This document shows, piece by piece, positions 25,693 to 34,564 of a stretch of DNA of 64,000 nt; positions within the stretch are counted from its first letter, which is position 1; the number at the start of each line of letters is the position of its first letter. Under the pieces are notes generated by a model. The model was not told where the DNA came from and did no database searches. It worked only from the letters and a program-made list of their open reading frames with translations. Position numbers and translations under genes: made by a program. The stretch spans positions 992,001 through 1,056,000 of the forward strand of contig NZ_VCRO01000001.1 in assembly GCF_006007885.1 (NCBI RefSeq), read 5' to 3'. This DNA is from Alteribacter natronophilus. Its GTDB lineage: Bacteria; Bacillota; Bacilli; Bacillales; Salisediminibacteriaceae.

Positions 25693-25732
25693 CACCCCCG
25701 GAAAAGTAGACGGCTTTTGTAAGACTCCCTCT

Positions 25733-25762
25733 TATTATGCAAACAATCACTCATTGTCATTC
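25733..25762 (-). promoter_or_regulatory. Sigma-G promoter of the canonical spoVA operon
   Basis: On the minus strand GAATG and CATAATA are separated by exactly 18 bases, agreeing with the sigma-G pattern GHATR-N17/18-CATWMTA. It lies about 40 bases before spoVAA and after the sigF terminator. B. subtilis spoVA is sigma-G dependent. Confidence 0.7.
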
Positions 25763-25782
25763 CCCGCAGGCTGAGCCCAACA

Positions 25783-25814
25783 CAAAAACCAGCCGGATCA
25801 CTCGTCCAGCTGGT
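25783..25814 (-). terminator. Terminator after sigF
   Basis: ACCAGCT and GGCTGGT pair around the sigF stop codon and are followed by five T (TTTTTGTG). It separates the spoIIA operon from spoVA. Confidence 0.7.
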
Positions 25815-26553
25815 CTTTTAACTGCTTTAATATTTTCTTTTCAAGACGCGACACCTGAACCTGCGATATGCCCAGTCGTTCTGCGACTTCGGACTGTGTC
25901 TTATCCTTGTAATAGCGCAGATATACAATAAGGCGTTCCCTTTCCTCCAGTTTTTCAATAACGTCCTTCAGGGCAATTTTATCAAACCACTTGCCTTCAT
26001 TCTGATCAGAGATCTGATCAAGCAGAGTGATGGGATCACCGTCGTTCTCGTAGACAGTCTCATGAATGGAGGTTAAGTTTCTGCTTGCCTCCTGTGCAAA
26101 AACGACATCCTCCGGGCTCATATCAAGTGCTTCGGCTATTTCATTCACTTTCGGCACCCTGCCGAGGGACTTGGTCATCTCTTCTTTCATTTTCCGGATC
26201 CGGTTTGCACTTTCCTTAATCGACCTGCTCACCTTTACCGTTCCATCATCACGCAGAAATCTCTGAATTTCCCCGATAATCATCGGCACAGCGTAGGTGG
26301 AAAATTTAACATCATAGTTGAGATCAAATTTATCCACCGATTTTATCAGGCCGATGCAGCCGATCTGAAACAGATCATCGGGTTCGTAACCCCGGTTTAG
26401 AAATCGCTGTACTACCGACCAGACGAGGCGGGTGTTGTGGCTTACGATGCGGTCTCTTGACTCCCGGCTTCCTTCCTGCGCTTCGGCAATCAGCCTTTTG
26501 AGTTCCCCGTCCTTCAGAAACACCTCTTTCTTCTGTTTTACATTCACTTCCAT
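25798..26553 (-). CDS. sigF: Sigma-F, first forespore-specific sigma factor
   Basis: Sigma-F directs the first forespore genes. It is held inactive by SpoIIAB and freed by unphosphorylated SpoIIAA. From ATG 26553 (behind AGGTG) it has 251 residues. Region 2 has LFQIGCIGLIKSVDKFDLNY and VPMIIGEIQRFLRDDGTVKV; region 4 ends with the helix-turn-helix SEVAERLGISQVQVSRLEKK. A GTG at 26562 directly after the spoIIAB stop is a possible alternative start. Third gene of the spoIIA operon. Confidence 0.97.
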   Translation of the reverse strand: MEVNVKQKKEVFLKDGELKRLIAEAQEGSRESRDRIVSHNTRLVWSVVQRFLNRGYEPDDLFQIGCIGLIKSVDKFDLNYDVKFSTYAVPMIIGEIQRFLRDDGTVKVSRSIKESANRIRKMKEEMTKSLGRVPKVNEIAEALDMSPEDVVFAQEASRNLTSIHETVYENDGDPITLLDQISDQNEGKWFDKIALKDVIEKLEERERLIVYLRYYKDKTQSEVAERLGISQVQVSRLEKKILKQLKDQLDE

Positions 26554-26562
26554 GGGCGGCAC

Positions 26563-27003
26563 CTAATTGCACATGGCTTTCTGCCCGGCTAGACGCTTCT
26601 GGAGTCTGACAGTTGTTCCCACCATCGGTTCTGAACGGATTTCCACATCGTCCATAAAGTTCTCCATAATCGTAAAGCCCATACCGCTCCGTTCAAGCTC
26701 CGGTTTGGAAGTGAAAAGAGGCTGTCTTGCTTCATTTACATTATTCATTCCGACGCCTTCATCCTGCACGGTTATCTTTACCGAATCCTCATCAATCTCT
26801 GCTTCGATCCGGACCATTCCGTGCTCGTCATTCGGATAACCGTGAATGATCGCATTGGTTACCGCCTCACTGACCACCGTTTTAATTTCGGTTAACTCAT
26901 CCATTGTCGGATCAAGCTTGGCGATAAAAGCACCTACTGTCACCCTTGCAAAAGATTCGTTTTCACTGACTGCAGAGAAACAAAGCTTCATCACATTTTT
27001 CAT
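26563..27003 (-). CDS. spoIIAB: SpoIIAB, anti-sigma-F factor and SpoIIAA kinase
   Basis: SpoIIAB binds and blocks sigma-F and phosphorylates SpoIIAA. The 146-residue protein is a GHKL ATPase with the N box [11 protein letters not shown] and the G1 box VQDEGVGM, and ends near [17 protein letters not shown]. Length equals the B. subtilis protein. It is coupled to spoIIAA by an ATGA overlap at 27000-27003. Confidence 0.97.
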   Translation of the reverse strand: MKNVMKLCFSAVSENESFARVTVGAFIAKLDPTMDELTEIKTVVSEAVTNAIIHGYPNDEHGMVRIEAEIDEDSVKITVQDEGVGMNNVNEARQPLFTSKPELERSGMGFTIMENFMDDVEIRSEPMVGTTVRLQKRLAGQKAMCN

Positions 27004-27352
27004 GACGCCACCCCCAGCATGGATAATGCACGGTTTTCATCGGTTTCCAGACGGATAATCTTAAACAGGCCTGACATATCAAACAGGCGTTTGACAGGAG
27101 GGGAGATGGAACAGACCACCATCTCTCCTCCGAGAGACTGAATAAACTTATAGCGTCCAAGAATGACACCAAGACCCGAGCTGTCCATAAACATCAGATT
27201 TTCAAGATTCAAAAGCATATGTGTTAAATTGTGTTCCTTCATTGCCTGATCCACACGTTCCCTCAGTTTCATTGCCGTATGGTGATCCAGTTCACCTTCA
27301 AGCCGGACACAAAGAACATTCTCTTTTTTTCCAGATCGATTAACAGACTCAC
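27000..27352 (-). pseudogene. spoIIAA: SpoIIAA, anti-anti-sigma factor, with a one-base frameshift as sequenced
   Basis: SpoIIAA frees sigma-F by binding SpoIIAB; its phosphorylated serine lies in [15 protein letters not shown]. The gene should begin at GTG 27352 ([10 protein letters not shown]), behind GGGAG/AAGGGG. The frame then breaks at seven A (27324-27330): the rest of the protein ([20 protein letters not shown] and on) is in another frame. One extra A would restore a 117-residue protein, exactly the B. subtilis length and highly similar. As written, the first frame makes 27 residues and stops in an ATGA that overlaps ATG 27272, from which a 90-residue truncated protein could be made. 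I suspect a homopolymer sequencing error, but slippage or real loss is possible. Confidence 0.9.
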
Positions 27353-27423
27353 TGCCCCTTCACTCCCTCTCTTCAATGTGCATTTGCCGCAGAGGTCAGC
27401 GCTCCCGGAAAATACGTAAAGGG

Positions 27424-27451
27424 AATTTCGTTTTTCTGCCGGCGGATTCCT
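27424..27451 (-). promoter_or_regulatory. Possible sigma-H promoter of the spoIIA operon
   Basis: On the minus strand AGGAATC and CGAAATT are 14 bases apart, about 70 bases before spoIIAA. They resemble sigma-H elements (AGGAWWT and RGAAT) with one or two mismatches. B. subtilis spoIIA is transcribed by sigma-H with Spo0A~P. Confidence 0.45.
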
Positions 27452-27504
27452 TCACCGAATCAAAACTAGTGAGTCTTCGTCAAAGAAAGGTGTGATGCGA
27501 CGAA

Positions 27505-28683
27505 TCATGACCTCTCTTTTCCGACGAGAACAGACGTTGTTCTTTTAATCAGCTGCCAGACAGAAGCTTCCGGTACATCTTCCGTAATCACAAGCGGAAC
27601 TTCGGAAAGGGTTTTGCCCTCCAGCTTAATTGTCAGCTTCCCGACCGGATCGCCGTTCTTCAGTGGCGCTTTCAGATTTTCCTGCCATGTAACTTCTTCC
27701 GTTGCCCCTTCAAGCGATTCTCCTTTTCTGGTCAGCATGGATACATTTTCACCGGTCACTGCATCCACTCTGCTCCTGGATCCCTTGCTGACTTTCACCT
27801 GGTCGATCACTGTCCCCCGGTCATACTGTCTGTGAAGTTTGTACTGGCTGAAAGCGTAGTCAAGCATTTCCGTGATCTGACGGTTGCGGTCTTTTGGAGT
27901 GGATGCCCCCATCACAACAGCGATGACCCGCATATCATTTTTGTTTGCAGTAGCTGTAAGGCAGTACTTGGCCTCGCGTGTAAAACCTGTTTTCAGTCCA
28001 TCTACACCGGGATAGAATTTAACAAGACGGTTCGTGTTTACAAGCCAGAATTTCCTGTCACTGTCTTCACGGAGATAATCTTCATAAAGGCTTGTGTATT
28101 CGGTAATTTTTTCATATTTGAGAAGCTCTCTCGACATCATAGCCATATCGTGTGCAGTGGTATAGTGTTCAGCTGCCGGCAGGCCGTTGGAGTTCACAAA
28201 GTTTGTATCTTTAAGGCCCAGCTCTTTCGCTTTTTCATTCATCATGTTTACAAATTCATCTTCTGAACCGGCCAGGTGTTCAGCCATAGCGACAGAAGCG
28301 TCATTTCCCGAAGCGATCGCAATACCCTTAAGCATTTCCTCCACTGTCATTTCCTCACCGGGTTCAAGAAAAATCTGTGAGCCTCCCATGGACGCCGCAC
28401 GTTCACTTGTTCTGACCTTTTCATCCATTGTTATGCTGCCGTTATCAACGGCTTCCATAATGAGGAGCATCGTCATTATTTTAGTCATGGAAGCAGGCGG
28501 TAATTGTTCATTACTGTTTTTCTCAAACATAATCTCGCCTGTATCCCTTTCAATTAATATAGCCGAGCCTGCGTCATCAGCAAGCTTCACGCCCCCTTCC
28601 TGGGCAAATGCATCCGGGGAGAGCACCCCTGTCATCAGCATGAATGCAGTAAACACGAGAACAAATTTTGAATACAGCTTCAT
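27505..28683 (-). CDS. dacF: DacF, D-alanyl-D-alanine carboxypeptidase
   Basis: A penicillin-binding protein of the DD-carboxypeptidase class, made in the forespore in B. subtilis and thought to trim cortex or germ cell wall peptides. I start at ATG 28683 behind AAGGAGG (in-frame upstream starts lie in non-coding sequence). The 392-residue product has a signal peptide (1-27, cut near AFAQE), SMTK in PPASMTKIMTML, SGN in IASGNDASVA and KTG in DGLKTGFTREA. A C-terminal PBP5-like domain and amphipathic helix follow. It lies immediately upstream of spoIIAA, the usual order. Confidence 0.94.
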   Translation of the reverse strand: MKLYSKFVLVFTAFMLMTGVLSPDAFAQEGGVKLADDAGSAILIERDTGEIMFEKNSNEQLPPASMTKIMTMLLIMEAVDNGSITMDEKVRTSERAASMGGSQIFLEPGEEMTVEEMLKGIAIASGNDASVAMAEHLAGSEDEFVNMMNEKAKELGLKDTNFVNSNGLPAAEHYTTAHDMAMMSRELLKYEKITEYTSLYEDYLREDSDRKFWLVNTNRLVKFYPGVDGLKTGFTREAKYCLTATANKNDMRVIAVVMGASTPKDRNRQITEMLDYAFSQYKLHRQYDRGTVIDQVKVSKGSRSRVDAVTGENVSMLTRKGESLEGATEEVTWQENLKAPLKNGDPVGKLTIKLEGKTLSEVPLVITEDVPEASVWQLIKRTTSVLVGKERS

Positions 28684-28916
28684 TTCAAAAACCTCCTTGG
28701 GTTGTGTTGGTTTTACGGAGCCTCTCCCTGGACGGCTGCAGGAAGGCCATGTTTTCTCTACCATTCTGCCCCTGTTCAGGCAGTTTATACGTTATTGCAA
28801 GTAGCCTGAATGAAGATAATGGCCGCCTGCAGACCATAAGAATGCCCCTCTCCCATACCTGCGGTGATCCGGCCTTCGATGAACGAAGACTCCTGCGGGG
28901 TACTATTTCAGCCACA

Positions 28917-28957
28917 GTAAAAAACCGGTACTGCTGTCAGCTGAGCAGTACCGGTTT
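28917..28957 (-). terminator. Intrinsic terminator after pdp
   Basis: AAACCGGTACTGCT and AGCAGTACCGGTTT pair on the minus strand and run into six T, about 12 bases past the pdp stop. Confidence 0.9.
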
Positions 28958-28968
28958 GGTAAATTCGT

Positions 28969-30273
28969 TTATTTGTCGATTACTTCATATACAAGAGGAG
29001 GCGCTTCTGTTTTTTCAGCGGAAATCGTGTAGGACTCATAAATACGGTTTACACAATCCTCTATGTTTTCCTGATTACTGTGCACAGTTACAAGCGTCTC
29101 GCCTTCTTCTACCTTCTCCCCGATTTTTTTACGGAGAACCAGACCCACTGCCAGGTCAATTTCCGACTGCTTTGTTGCGCGTCCGGCACCAAGTACCATC
29201 GCTGCAGTTCCGATCCTGTCTGCTGTGATTCCGGTGACGTACCCGGATTCCTTCGCTTTCACCTCAAAAGTATGTCTGGCGGCAGGGAGCCTGTCAGGGT
29301 GATCAATCACACTTTTATCCCCATTTTGAGATTCAACAAACGTCTTGAGATTCTCAAGTGCGGAACCGTCTTCAATCACCTTTTCAAGCATCGCTCGCGC
29401 TTCTTCCAGACTATCTGCTTTTTTTGCCTGAAGGACCATACGGCTTCCAAGGGTGAGACAGAGCTCAGTGAGGTCTTTTGGCCCGCGCCCATTCAGCGTA
29501 TCGATCGCTTCTTTCATCTCAAGAGCATTTCCGATCGCAAAACCGAGGGGCTGCGTCATGTCGGAAATGACAGCCGAAGTATGGCGGCCCAGGTCGTTGC
29601 CGATTTTCACCATGGTCCTTGCAAGTTCTTTGGCATCTTCAAGCTCTTTCATAAATGCACCGGAACCCGTTTTTACATCGAGAACGATGGCATCAGCTCC
29701 CGAAGCGAGCTTTTTACTCATGATGGAGCTCGCGATCAGCGGGATTGAGTTCACCGTGGCAGTCACGTCCCGCAGTGAGTAAAGCTTTTTATCTGCAGGC
29801 GTTAAATCAGCAGTCTGTCCGATTACGGCTACTTTGTTCCGGTTTACAAGCTCAATAAAACGATCGTTGGTAATTTCCACACTGAAACCCGGAATGGATT
29901 CCAGCTTATCGATGGTGCCGCCTGTATGACCCAGCCCTCTTCCGCTCATTTTTGCCACCGGCACACCAGCACTTGCCACCAGTGGAGCCAGTACGAGTGT
30001 AGTCGTATCACCTACACCGCCAGTGCTGTGTTTATCCACCTTTACTCCCTCGATGGCGGAAAGATCGATTGTATCACCTGAGTGGACAATGGCGTCCGTC
30101 AGCGCCGCACTTTCCTCATCTGTCATACCACGGAAAAAAACAGCCATAGCCCAGGCACTCATCTGGTAGTCAGGAATATCGTCATTCGTGTAACCCCTGA
30201 TGATAAACTTGATTTCCTCTTCGGTTAATACTGCTCCATCCCGTTTCTTTTCTATCAGATCTACCATTCTCAT
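28969..30273 (-). CDS. pdp: Pdp, pyrimidine-nucleoside phosphorylase
   Basis: Pdp splits uridine, thymidine and deoxyuridine with phosphate, giving the base and (deoxy)ribose 1-phosphate. The 434-residue protein has the family phosphate-binding block [16 protein letters not shown], the motif [17 protein letters not shown] and a C-terminal barrel-sandwich domain with [17 protein letters not shown]. It follows punA by 37 bases. With deoB and punA it forms a nucleoside salvage operon in which deoB interconverts the pentose phosphates released. Confidence 0.96.
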   Translation of the reverse strand: MRMVDLIEKKRDGAVLTEEEIKFIIRGYTNDDIPDYQMSAWAMAVFFRGMTDEESAALTDAIVHSGDTIDLSAIEGVKVDKHSTGGVGDTTTLVLAPLVASAGVPVAKMSGRGLGHTGGTIDKLESIPGFSVEITNDRFIELVNRNKVAVIGQTADLTPADKKLYSLRDVTATVNSIPLIASSIMSKKLASGADAIVLDVKTGSGAFMKELEDAKELARTMVKIGNDLGRHTSAVISDMTQPLGFAIGNALEMKEAIDTLNGRGPKDLTELCLTLGSRMVLQAKKADSLEEARAMLEKVIEDGSALENLKTFVESQNGDKSVIDHPDRLPAARHTFEVKAKESGYVTGITADRIGTAAMVLGAGRATKQSEIDLAVGLVLRKKIGEKVEEGETLVTVHSNQENIEDCVNRIYESYTISAEKTEAPPLVYEVIDK

Positions 30274-30310
30274 AATGATTCACCGTTCCTCTCTGTATCG
30301 GCTTTTTCGA

Positions 30311-31138
30311 TTATTCTCCAGTCTGATCGAGGCTGGCAACGATTTTTTTAACAAGAGAAAGGAAGTCCGCTTTTACTTTCTCTGTAGTCTCAATTACTTC
30401 TTCGTGGTGCAGCGGCTGATCCAGGATGCCTGCTGCCATGTTTGAAATGCAGGAAATACCAAGTACTTTAAGTCCGCAGTGTCTGGCCACAATTACTTCC
30501 GGAACCGTACTCATCCCCACAGCATCTCCACCGAGTGTTCTGAGCATCCGAACCTCTGCCGGGGTTTCGTATGCTGGGCCTGTATTTCCTACATACACCC
30601 CTTTTTGTACAGTGATTCCCGCTTCTTGAGCTGTTTTTTCAGCAAGAGTGATGTGCGCCCGGCTGTAGGCTTCACTCATATCTGGAAAACGGGGACCGTC
30701 TTCCTCACTGTTCGGTCCAATCAGAGGGCTCGTGCCAAAATTGTTAATGTGATCTTCAATCAGCATGAGATCACCCGGTTTGAAGGATTCGTTAATTCCT
30801 CCCGCTGCATTTGTAACGATCAGTTCTTTTACGCCAAGTGCCTTCATTACACGGACCGGAAGTGTTACCAGTGACAGTTCGTAGCCTTCATAGAAGTGAA
30901 AGCGTCCCTGCATGGCAAGCACCGGGCGTCCTTCAAGCGTACCTGATACAAGCTGGCCTTTATGACCGGCAACAGTTGAAGAAGGGAAACCGGGGATCTC
31001 CTGGTACGGAATAATGACAGCGTCTTCAATTTCATCTGCAAGCACTCCCAGACCTGATCCGAGGATAAGCCCTGTCTCCGGTTTGGAGCTTAATTTACCT
31101 TCAAGATAATTTACTGCTTCGTTTATTTCTTTTCTCAT
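30311..31138 (-). CDS. punA: PunA, purine-nucleoside phosphorylase
   Basis: PunA (PupG in B. subtilis) phosphorolyses guanosine and inosine type nucleosides. From ATG 31138 it has 275 residues; an in-frame start at 31168 adds a basic leader without similarity. Phosphate-binding LILGSGLGVLADEIED, the core VTNAAGGINESFKPGDLMLI and the base-binding region MSTVPEVIVARHCGLKVLGI are typical of the trimeric PNP family. Confidence 0.95.
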   Translation of the reverse strand: MRKEINEAVNYLEGKLSSKPETGLILGSGLGVLADEIEDAVIIPYQEIPGFPSSTVAGHKGQLVSGTLEGRPVLAMQGRFHFYEGYELSLVTLPVRVMKALGVKELIVTNAAGGINESFKPGDLMLIEDHINNFGTSPLIGPNSEEDGPRFPDMSEAYSRAHITLAEKTAQEAGITVQKGVYVGNTGPAYETPAEVRMLRTLGGDAVGMSTVPEVIVARHCGLKVLGISCISNMAAGILDQPLHHEEVIETTEKVKADFLSLVKKIVASLDQTGE

Positions 31139-31168
31139 CAGTGATCGTCCCTTTCTTTTTGCCTTCAT

Positions 31169-31351
31169 TTTCTTCTTATCGTTCCGCAGTTCCCCGGCAT
31201 ACTCTCGGGCCGGTAAAGAGGGAAAGGAACGGCATGCGCGCCGCTCCCTGGATCCTGCCCTCCGAACACAGATGGTGCAGAAGTTCTCACCACCGCTGTT
31301 CTGCGGCGGCAGCTCTGCCTCCTCGCGCTGTGGCCCTCCGGAGTCTGTGAC
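31169..31351. other. Gap between deoB and punA with inverted repeats
   Basis: This GC-rich gap holds short inverted repeats such as CCGCCGCAGAACAGCGG. It could contain a partial terminator or a worn repeat element. No coding frame is convincing. Confidence 0.3.
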
Positions 31352-32536
31352 TTATTTTAAATATTTCAGGAAGCTTTCACCGTGCTCAGGCATTCTCACA
31401 CCGAAGTTTTCCGCAATTGTAGCCCCCACATCTGCAAACGTTTTCCGGTCCTCAATTTGGGAGCCTCCCGAAAACTGCGGGCTGTATGCAAGAAGAGGCA
31501 CATACTCCCTGGTGTGGTCGGTTCCATGGTGCACAGGATCATTCCCGTGGTCTGCAGTCACAATGAGAAGGTCATCCTCATTCAGGCGCTCGAGCACCTC
31601 CGGAAGCCTGGCATCATACTCTTCAAGTGCATTACCGTATCCAATCGGGTCTCTTCTGTGGCCAAACTTCGCATCAAAATCAACGAGGTTTAAAAAGCTG
31701 AGACCTGTGAATTTCATATCCAGGGTCTGCAGGAGCTTGTCCATGCCGTCCATGTTTGAGGTTGTCCGAAGGGATTCAGTAATTCCCTCCCCGTCGTAAA
31801 TATCGGATATTTTACCGATTGCGATGGAGTCAAAACCTTCATCTTCCAGATCATTCATGACTGTCCGGCCAAACGGTTTGAGGGCGTAGTCGTGCCGATT
31901 GGATGTGCGCTCCCATTTACCCGGCGTTCCGATAAACGGGCGGGCAATAATTCTTCCGACCATGTATTTTTCATCCAGAGTGAGTTCTCTGGCAAGTTCG
32001 CAGATTTCATAAAGTTCTTTAAGCGGCACCACTTCTTCATGGGCAGCAATCTGAAGAACGGAGTCTGCAGAAGTGTAGACTATCAAATCTCCGGAATTTA
32101 CATGGTGTTCCCCGAGTTCATCAAGTATTTCTGTACCGGAAGCCGGTTTGTTTCCGACGATTTTTCTGCCGGTCCGTTCCTCAAGCTCGTTAATCAGTTC
32201 CGGAGGGAACCCGTCGGGAAAAGTGCGAAAAGGCTGGTCAATATAGAGACCCATAATCTCCCAGTGACCGGTCATGGTGTCTTTACCGTTTGATGCCTCT
32301 GCCATTCGTCCGTAGTGGGCCATCGGGCTGGCCGCTTCTTCAATACCTTTTACCGGCCGGATGTTGGCAAGACCGAGCTTTCCCATGTTCGGCATCTTCA
32401 GTCCGTTCATTTTCTCAGCGATGTGACCCAGCGTGTCGGCACCTATGTCATTGAACTGATCGGCGTCAGGTGCCTCTCCGATCCCAACTGAATCCATAAC
32501 GACTAGGAACACTCTGTTAAAGCGCTTTCCTTTCAT
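31352..32536 (-). CDS. deoB: DeoB, phosphopentomutase
   Basis: DeoB (Drm) interconverts (deoxy)ribose 1-phosphate and 5-phosphate, linking nucleoside breakdown to central metabolism. The 394-residue protein belongs to the alkaline phosphatase superfamily: metal ligands in [14 protein letters not shown] at the N-terminus and in [21 protein letters not shown] near the C-terminus; the phosphothreonine site is in [10 protein letters not shown]. An AGGAGG site precedes ATG 32536. Confidence 0.96.
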   Translation of the reverse strand: MKGKRFNRVFLVVMDSVGIGEAPDADQFNDIGADTLGHIAEKMNGLKMPNMGKLGLANIRPVKGIEEAASPMAHYGRMAEASNGKDTMTGHWEIMGLYIDQPFRTFPDGFPPELINELEERTGRKIVGNKPASGTEILDELGEHHVNSGDLIVYTSADSVLQIAAHEEVVPLKELYEICELARELTLDEKYMVGRIIARPFIGTPGKWERTSNRHDYALKPFGRTVMNDLEDEGFDSIAIGKISDIYDGEGITESLRTTSNMDGMDKLLQTLDMKFTGLSFLNLVDFDAKFGHRRDPIGYGNALEEYDARLPEVLERLNEDDLLIVTADHGNDPVHHGTDHTREYVPLLAYSPQFSGGSQIEDRKTFADVGATIAENFGVRMPEHGESFLKYLK

Positions 32537-32690
32537 TCATAATCCTCCTGTTTTCACCTATTTTACCGCATGTCAGCAGATGCCTTCTTCTGCAATACTA
32601 TACCCACCCCCGGTCGTGTCTATGGGGTTAATCGAGTTGTCAGAAGTCAGACATCTAATTTCGCGCCGGGTTTTCAGCGCAAAATCCGGC

Positions 32691-33578
32691 TTAAGCCCGC
32701 GGATGGTAACTTGCATACACATCTCTCAGCCTTGTTTTGGAGACGTGTGTGTAGATCTGTGTGGTTGAAATATCTGCGTGACCAAGCATTTCCTGTACAG
32801 CCCGAAGATCCGCTCCATTTTCGAGCAGGTGTGTGGCAAACGAATGCCTGAGTGTATGCGGGGTCAGTTCTTTTTTTATTTCACAGTTACGGGCCAGCTG
32901 TTTAAGTATTTTCCAGAAACCCTGTCTTGTCATTTTCCGTCCGTGATGGTTGACGAAGAGAACATCGTGGGTTTCCTTTCTCGTAAGTTCAGGCCTGCTT
33001 GCGCTCAGGTATGTACGCAGCGCTTTCACAGCGGCGCCTCCAAGCGGAATAATTCTCTCTTTGTTACCTTTACCTACGCAGCGGATAAAACCCATGTCAA
33101 GGTGAAGATCGGACAGGGTCATTGAACACAGTTCCGTTACCCGCAGACCGGTTGCATAAAGAATTTCCAGCATGGCTTTGTTCCTGAGTCCAAGTGGTGT
33201 GGTATCCGTTGAATCGAGGAGTGCTTCCACTTCAGAGGCCGACAGAACCTTCGGCAGGCGCTTTTCGGCTTTTGGAATATCCACAAGATCACTGGGATCG
33301 TGATCGCAGGCTCCCTCACGGAGCAGAAACTGGTGAAATGAACGGACAGACGACAGCCGTCTTGAAATAGTCGTGGATGCCCTGCCGTCCTCTTTCAGTG
33401 CAAACAGGTACGCGACAATACTGGATCTGTGTACGCTGTTTATGTTCTGAATGTTTTCAGCGTTCTCAAGAAAATGAAGATATGAATCCAGGTCCCTTTC
33501 ATAAGCCTGTACCGTATTGGCAGACAGACCTTTTTCCACCACAAGATAACGGAGGTATTTAGTGAGTTCTTCCTTCAT
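32691..33578 (-). CDS. xerD: XerD, site-specific tyrosine recombinase
   Basis: XerD (RipX) acts with XerC/CodV at dif to resolve chromosome dimers. The 295-residue protein has the N-terminal SAM-like core-binding domain and a C-terminal catalytic domain. The catalytic set is present: Arg in YATGLRVTELCS, Lys in GKGNKERIIPL, His-x-x-Arg in HTLRHSFATHL, and His and Tyr in LGHADISTTQIYTHV. It lies in the conserved fur-yqkK-xerD-deoB order. Confidence 0.96.
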   Translation of the reverse strand: MKEELTKYLRYLVVEKGLSANTVQAYERDLDSYLHFLENAENIQNINSVHRSSIVAYLFALKEDGRASTTISRRLSSVRSFHQFLLREGACDHDPSDLVDIPKAEKRLPKVLSASEVEALLDSTDTTPLGLRNKAMLEILYATGLRVTELCSMTLSDLHLDMGFIRCVGKGNKERIIPLGGAAVKALRTYLSASRPELTRKETHDVLFVNHHGRKMTRQGFWKILKQLARNCEIKKELTPHTLRHSFATHLLENGADLRAVQEMLGHADISTTQIYTHVSKTRLRDVYASYHPRA

Positions 33579-33597
33579 TGGTTAAACGCCTCCATTT

Positions 33598-33831
33598 CTA
33601 TTCCCCATGCATGTAAAAGAGTTTAAGCCTATCTTTTACCGATACAGGATCATAAACCCTTTCCCCGGCCGGCTGAATGACTTTTACAGCCTTTCCTTCC
33701 GGCTCATCGTAGCGGTGATAGTTTTCATACTCATCACTCACCCATAGAATACCATAATAAAAAAACAGCGTGCACCCCATAAACAGAACAAACACAAATA
33801 ACGTATCTATAATAGTGCTGAGCGGTCTCAT
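33598..33831 (-). CDS. yqkK: YqkK, DUF4227 membrane protein
   Basis: A 77-residue protein of unknown function. The start at ATG 33831 follows GGAGGG. One membrane helix covers about residues 8-30 (TLFVFVLFMGCTLFFYYG), followed by a charged cytoplasmic or external tail ending in RLKLFYMHGE. Length and place between fur and xerD agree with the YqkK/DUF4227 family. Its stop is 19 bases before xerD, so the two are probably co-transcribed. Confidence 0.82.
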   Translation of the reverse strand: MRPLSTIIDTLFVFVLFMGCTLFFYYGILWVSDEYENYHRYDEPEGKAVKVIQPAGERVYDPVSVKDRLKLFYMHGE

Positions 33832-33933
33832 ACAGTTCCCTCCTGACCCGTAAAACCCGACCGTACAGATTTCTGTACAGTACAAGAATATGTCCGGGCC
33901 GGAGCGGTTTATACTGCTATACCGTAAAAAATG

Positions 33934-33963
33934 AGAAAAACCTTACTACAATTGCGAGTAAGG
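33934..33963 (-). terminator. Intrinsic terminator after fur
   Basis: CCTTACT and AGTAAGG pair around nine bases, followed by TTTTTCTC on the minus strand, directly after the fur stop. Confidence 0.8.
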
Positions 33964-33967
33964 CCGG

Positions 33968-34444
33968 TTAACCGTTGTTTTCTGGGTTTTCTTTTTCAGG
34001 CTTCTCTTTCCCGCTGCAGCGGTGGCAGATACCGTGAAAAGTCAGCCGGTGGTCCTTAACAATAAAATTCCACCTCTGCTCGACAACTGCTTCCACTTCA
34101 CCGAGCAGATCCTCCTGAATTTCGTCCACTGACCCGCAGTCAATACAGACAAGATGGTGATGAAAGTGGGTCGCTCCCTCTTTCCTCAGATCATAGCGGG
34201 AAACTCCGTCACCAAAATTAATCTTATCGACCACTTTCAGCTCAGTAAGCAGTTCCAATGTCCGGTAGACAGTGGCAAGACCGATCTCAGGTGATTTCTC
34301 TTTTACAAGCATATAAACGTCTTCAGCACTCAGATGATCTTCCTCGTGTTCAAGAAGAACCCGAACAGTTGCCTCACGCTGCGGCGTCAATTTATAGCTT
34401 TGAGAATGCAGTTGTTTCTTTATTCGTTCGATCCGCTGCTCCAT
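33968..34444 (-). CDS. fur: Fur family regulator (ferric uptake repressor)
   Basis: Fur represses iron uptake genes when iron is sufficient. The 158-residue protein has an N-terminal winged helix (KLTPQREATVRVLLEHEEDH, then GLATVYRTLELL) and a C-terminal dimerisation domain with metal-binding residues. These include HFHHHLVCIDCG and HGICHRCSG, giving two CxxC pairs for the structural zinc. In B. subtilis the gene at this position is fur itself (not perR or zur). A PerR-type box lies upstream at 34534. Confidence 0.92.
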   Translation of the reverse strand: MEQRIERIKKQLHSQSYKLTPQREATVRVLLEHEEDHLSAEDVYMLVKEKSPEIGLATVYRTLELLTELKVVDKINFGDGVSRYDLRKEGATHFHHHLVCIDCGSVDEIQEDLLGEVEAVVEQRWNFIVKDHRLTFHGICHRCSGKEKPEKENPENNG

Positions 34445-34533
34445 TTTGAACGCCCCTTCGCCATGACATTACAGAGTCTATTATACTCCTGACCGAAAAA
34501 GGGTGTCAAATAAGAATCGTTTCAATATAGAAT

Positions 34534-34548
34534 TTATAATGATTCTAA
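34534..34548 (-). promoter_or_regulatory. PerR-type box upstream of fur
   Basis: TTATAATGATTCTAA matches the PerR consensus TTATAATNATTATAA at all but one specified base and lies 90 bases before fur. In B. subtilis PerR represses fur, so the same link is likely here. Confidence 0.6.
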
Positions 34549-34564
34549 AGTAAGAACAGCAGCC

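Noticed and set aside
28684-28800. Sigma-F promoter of dacF (GTATA and a GGCAGAATGG-like box)
   Set aside because: Only the -35 is good; the -10 has several mismatches, so I did not list it.
29080-29748. Plus-strand open frame of 222 codons
   Set aside because: Antisense to pdp, a fully conserved enzyme.
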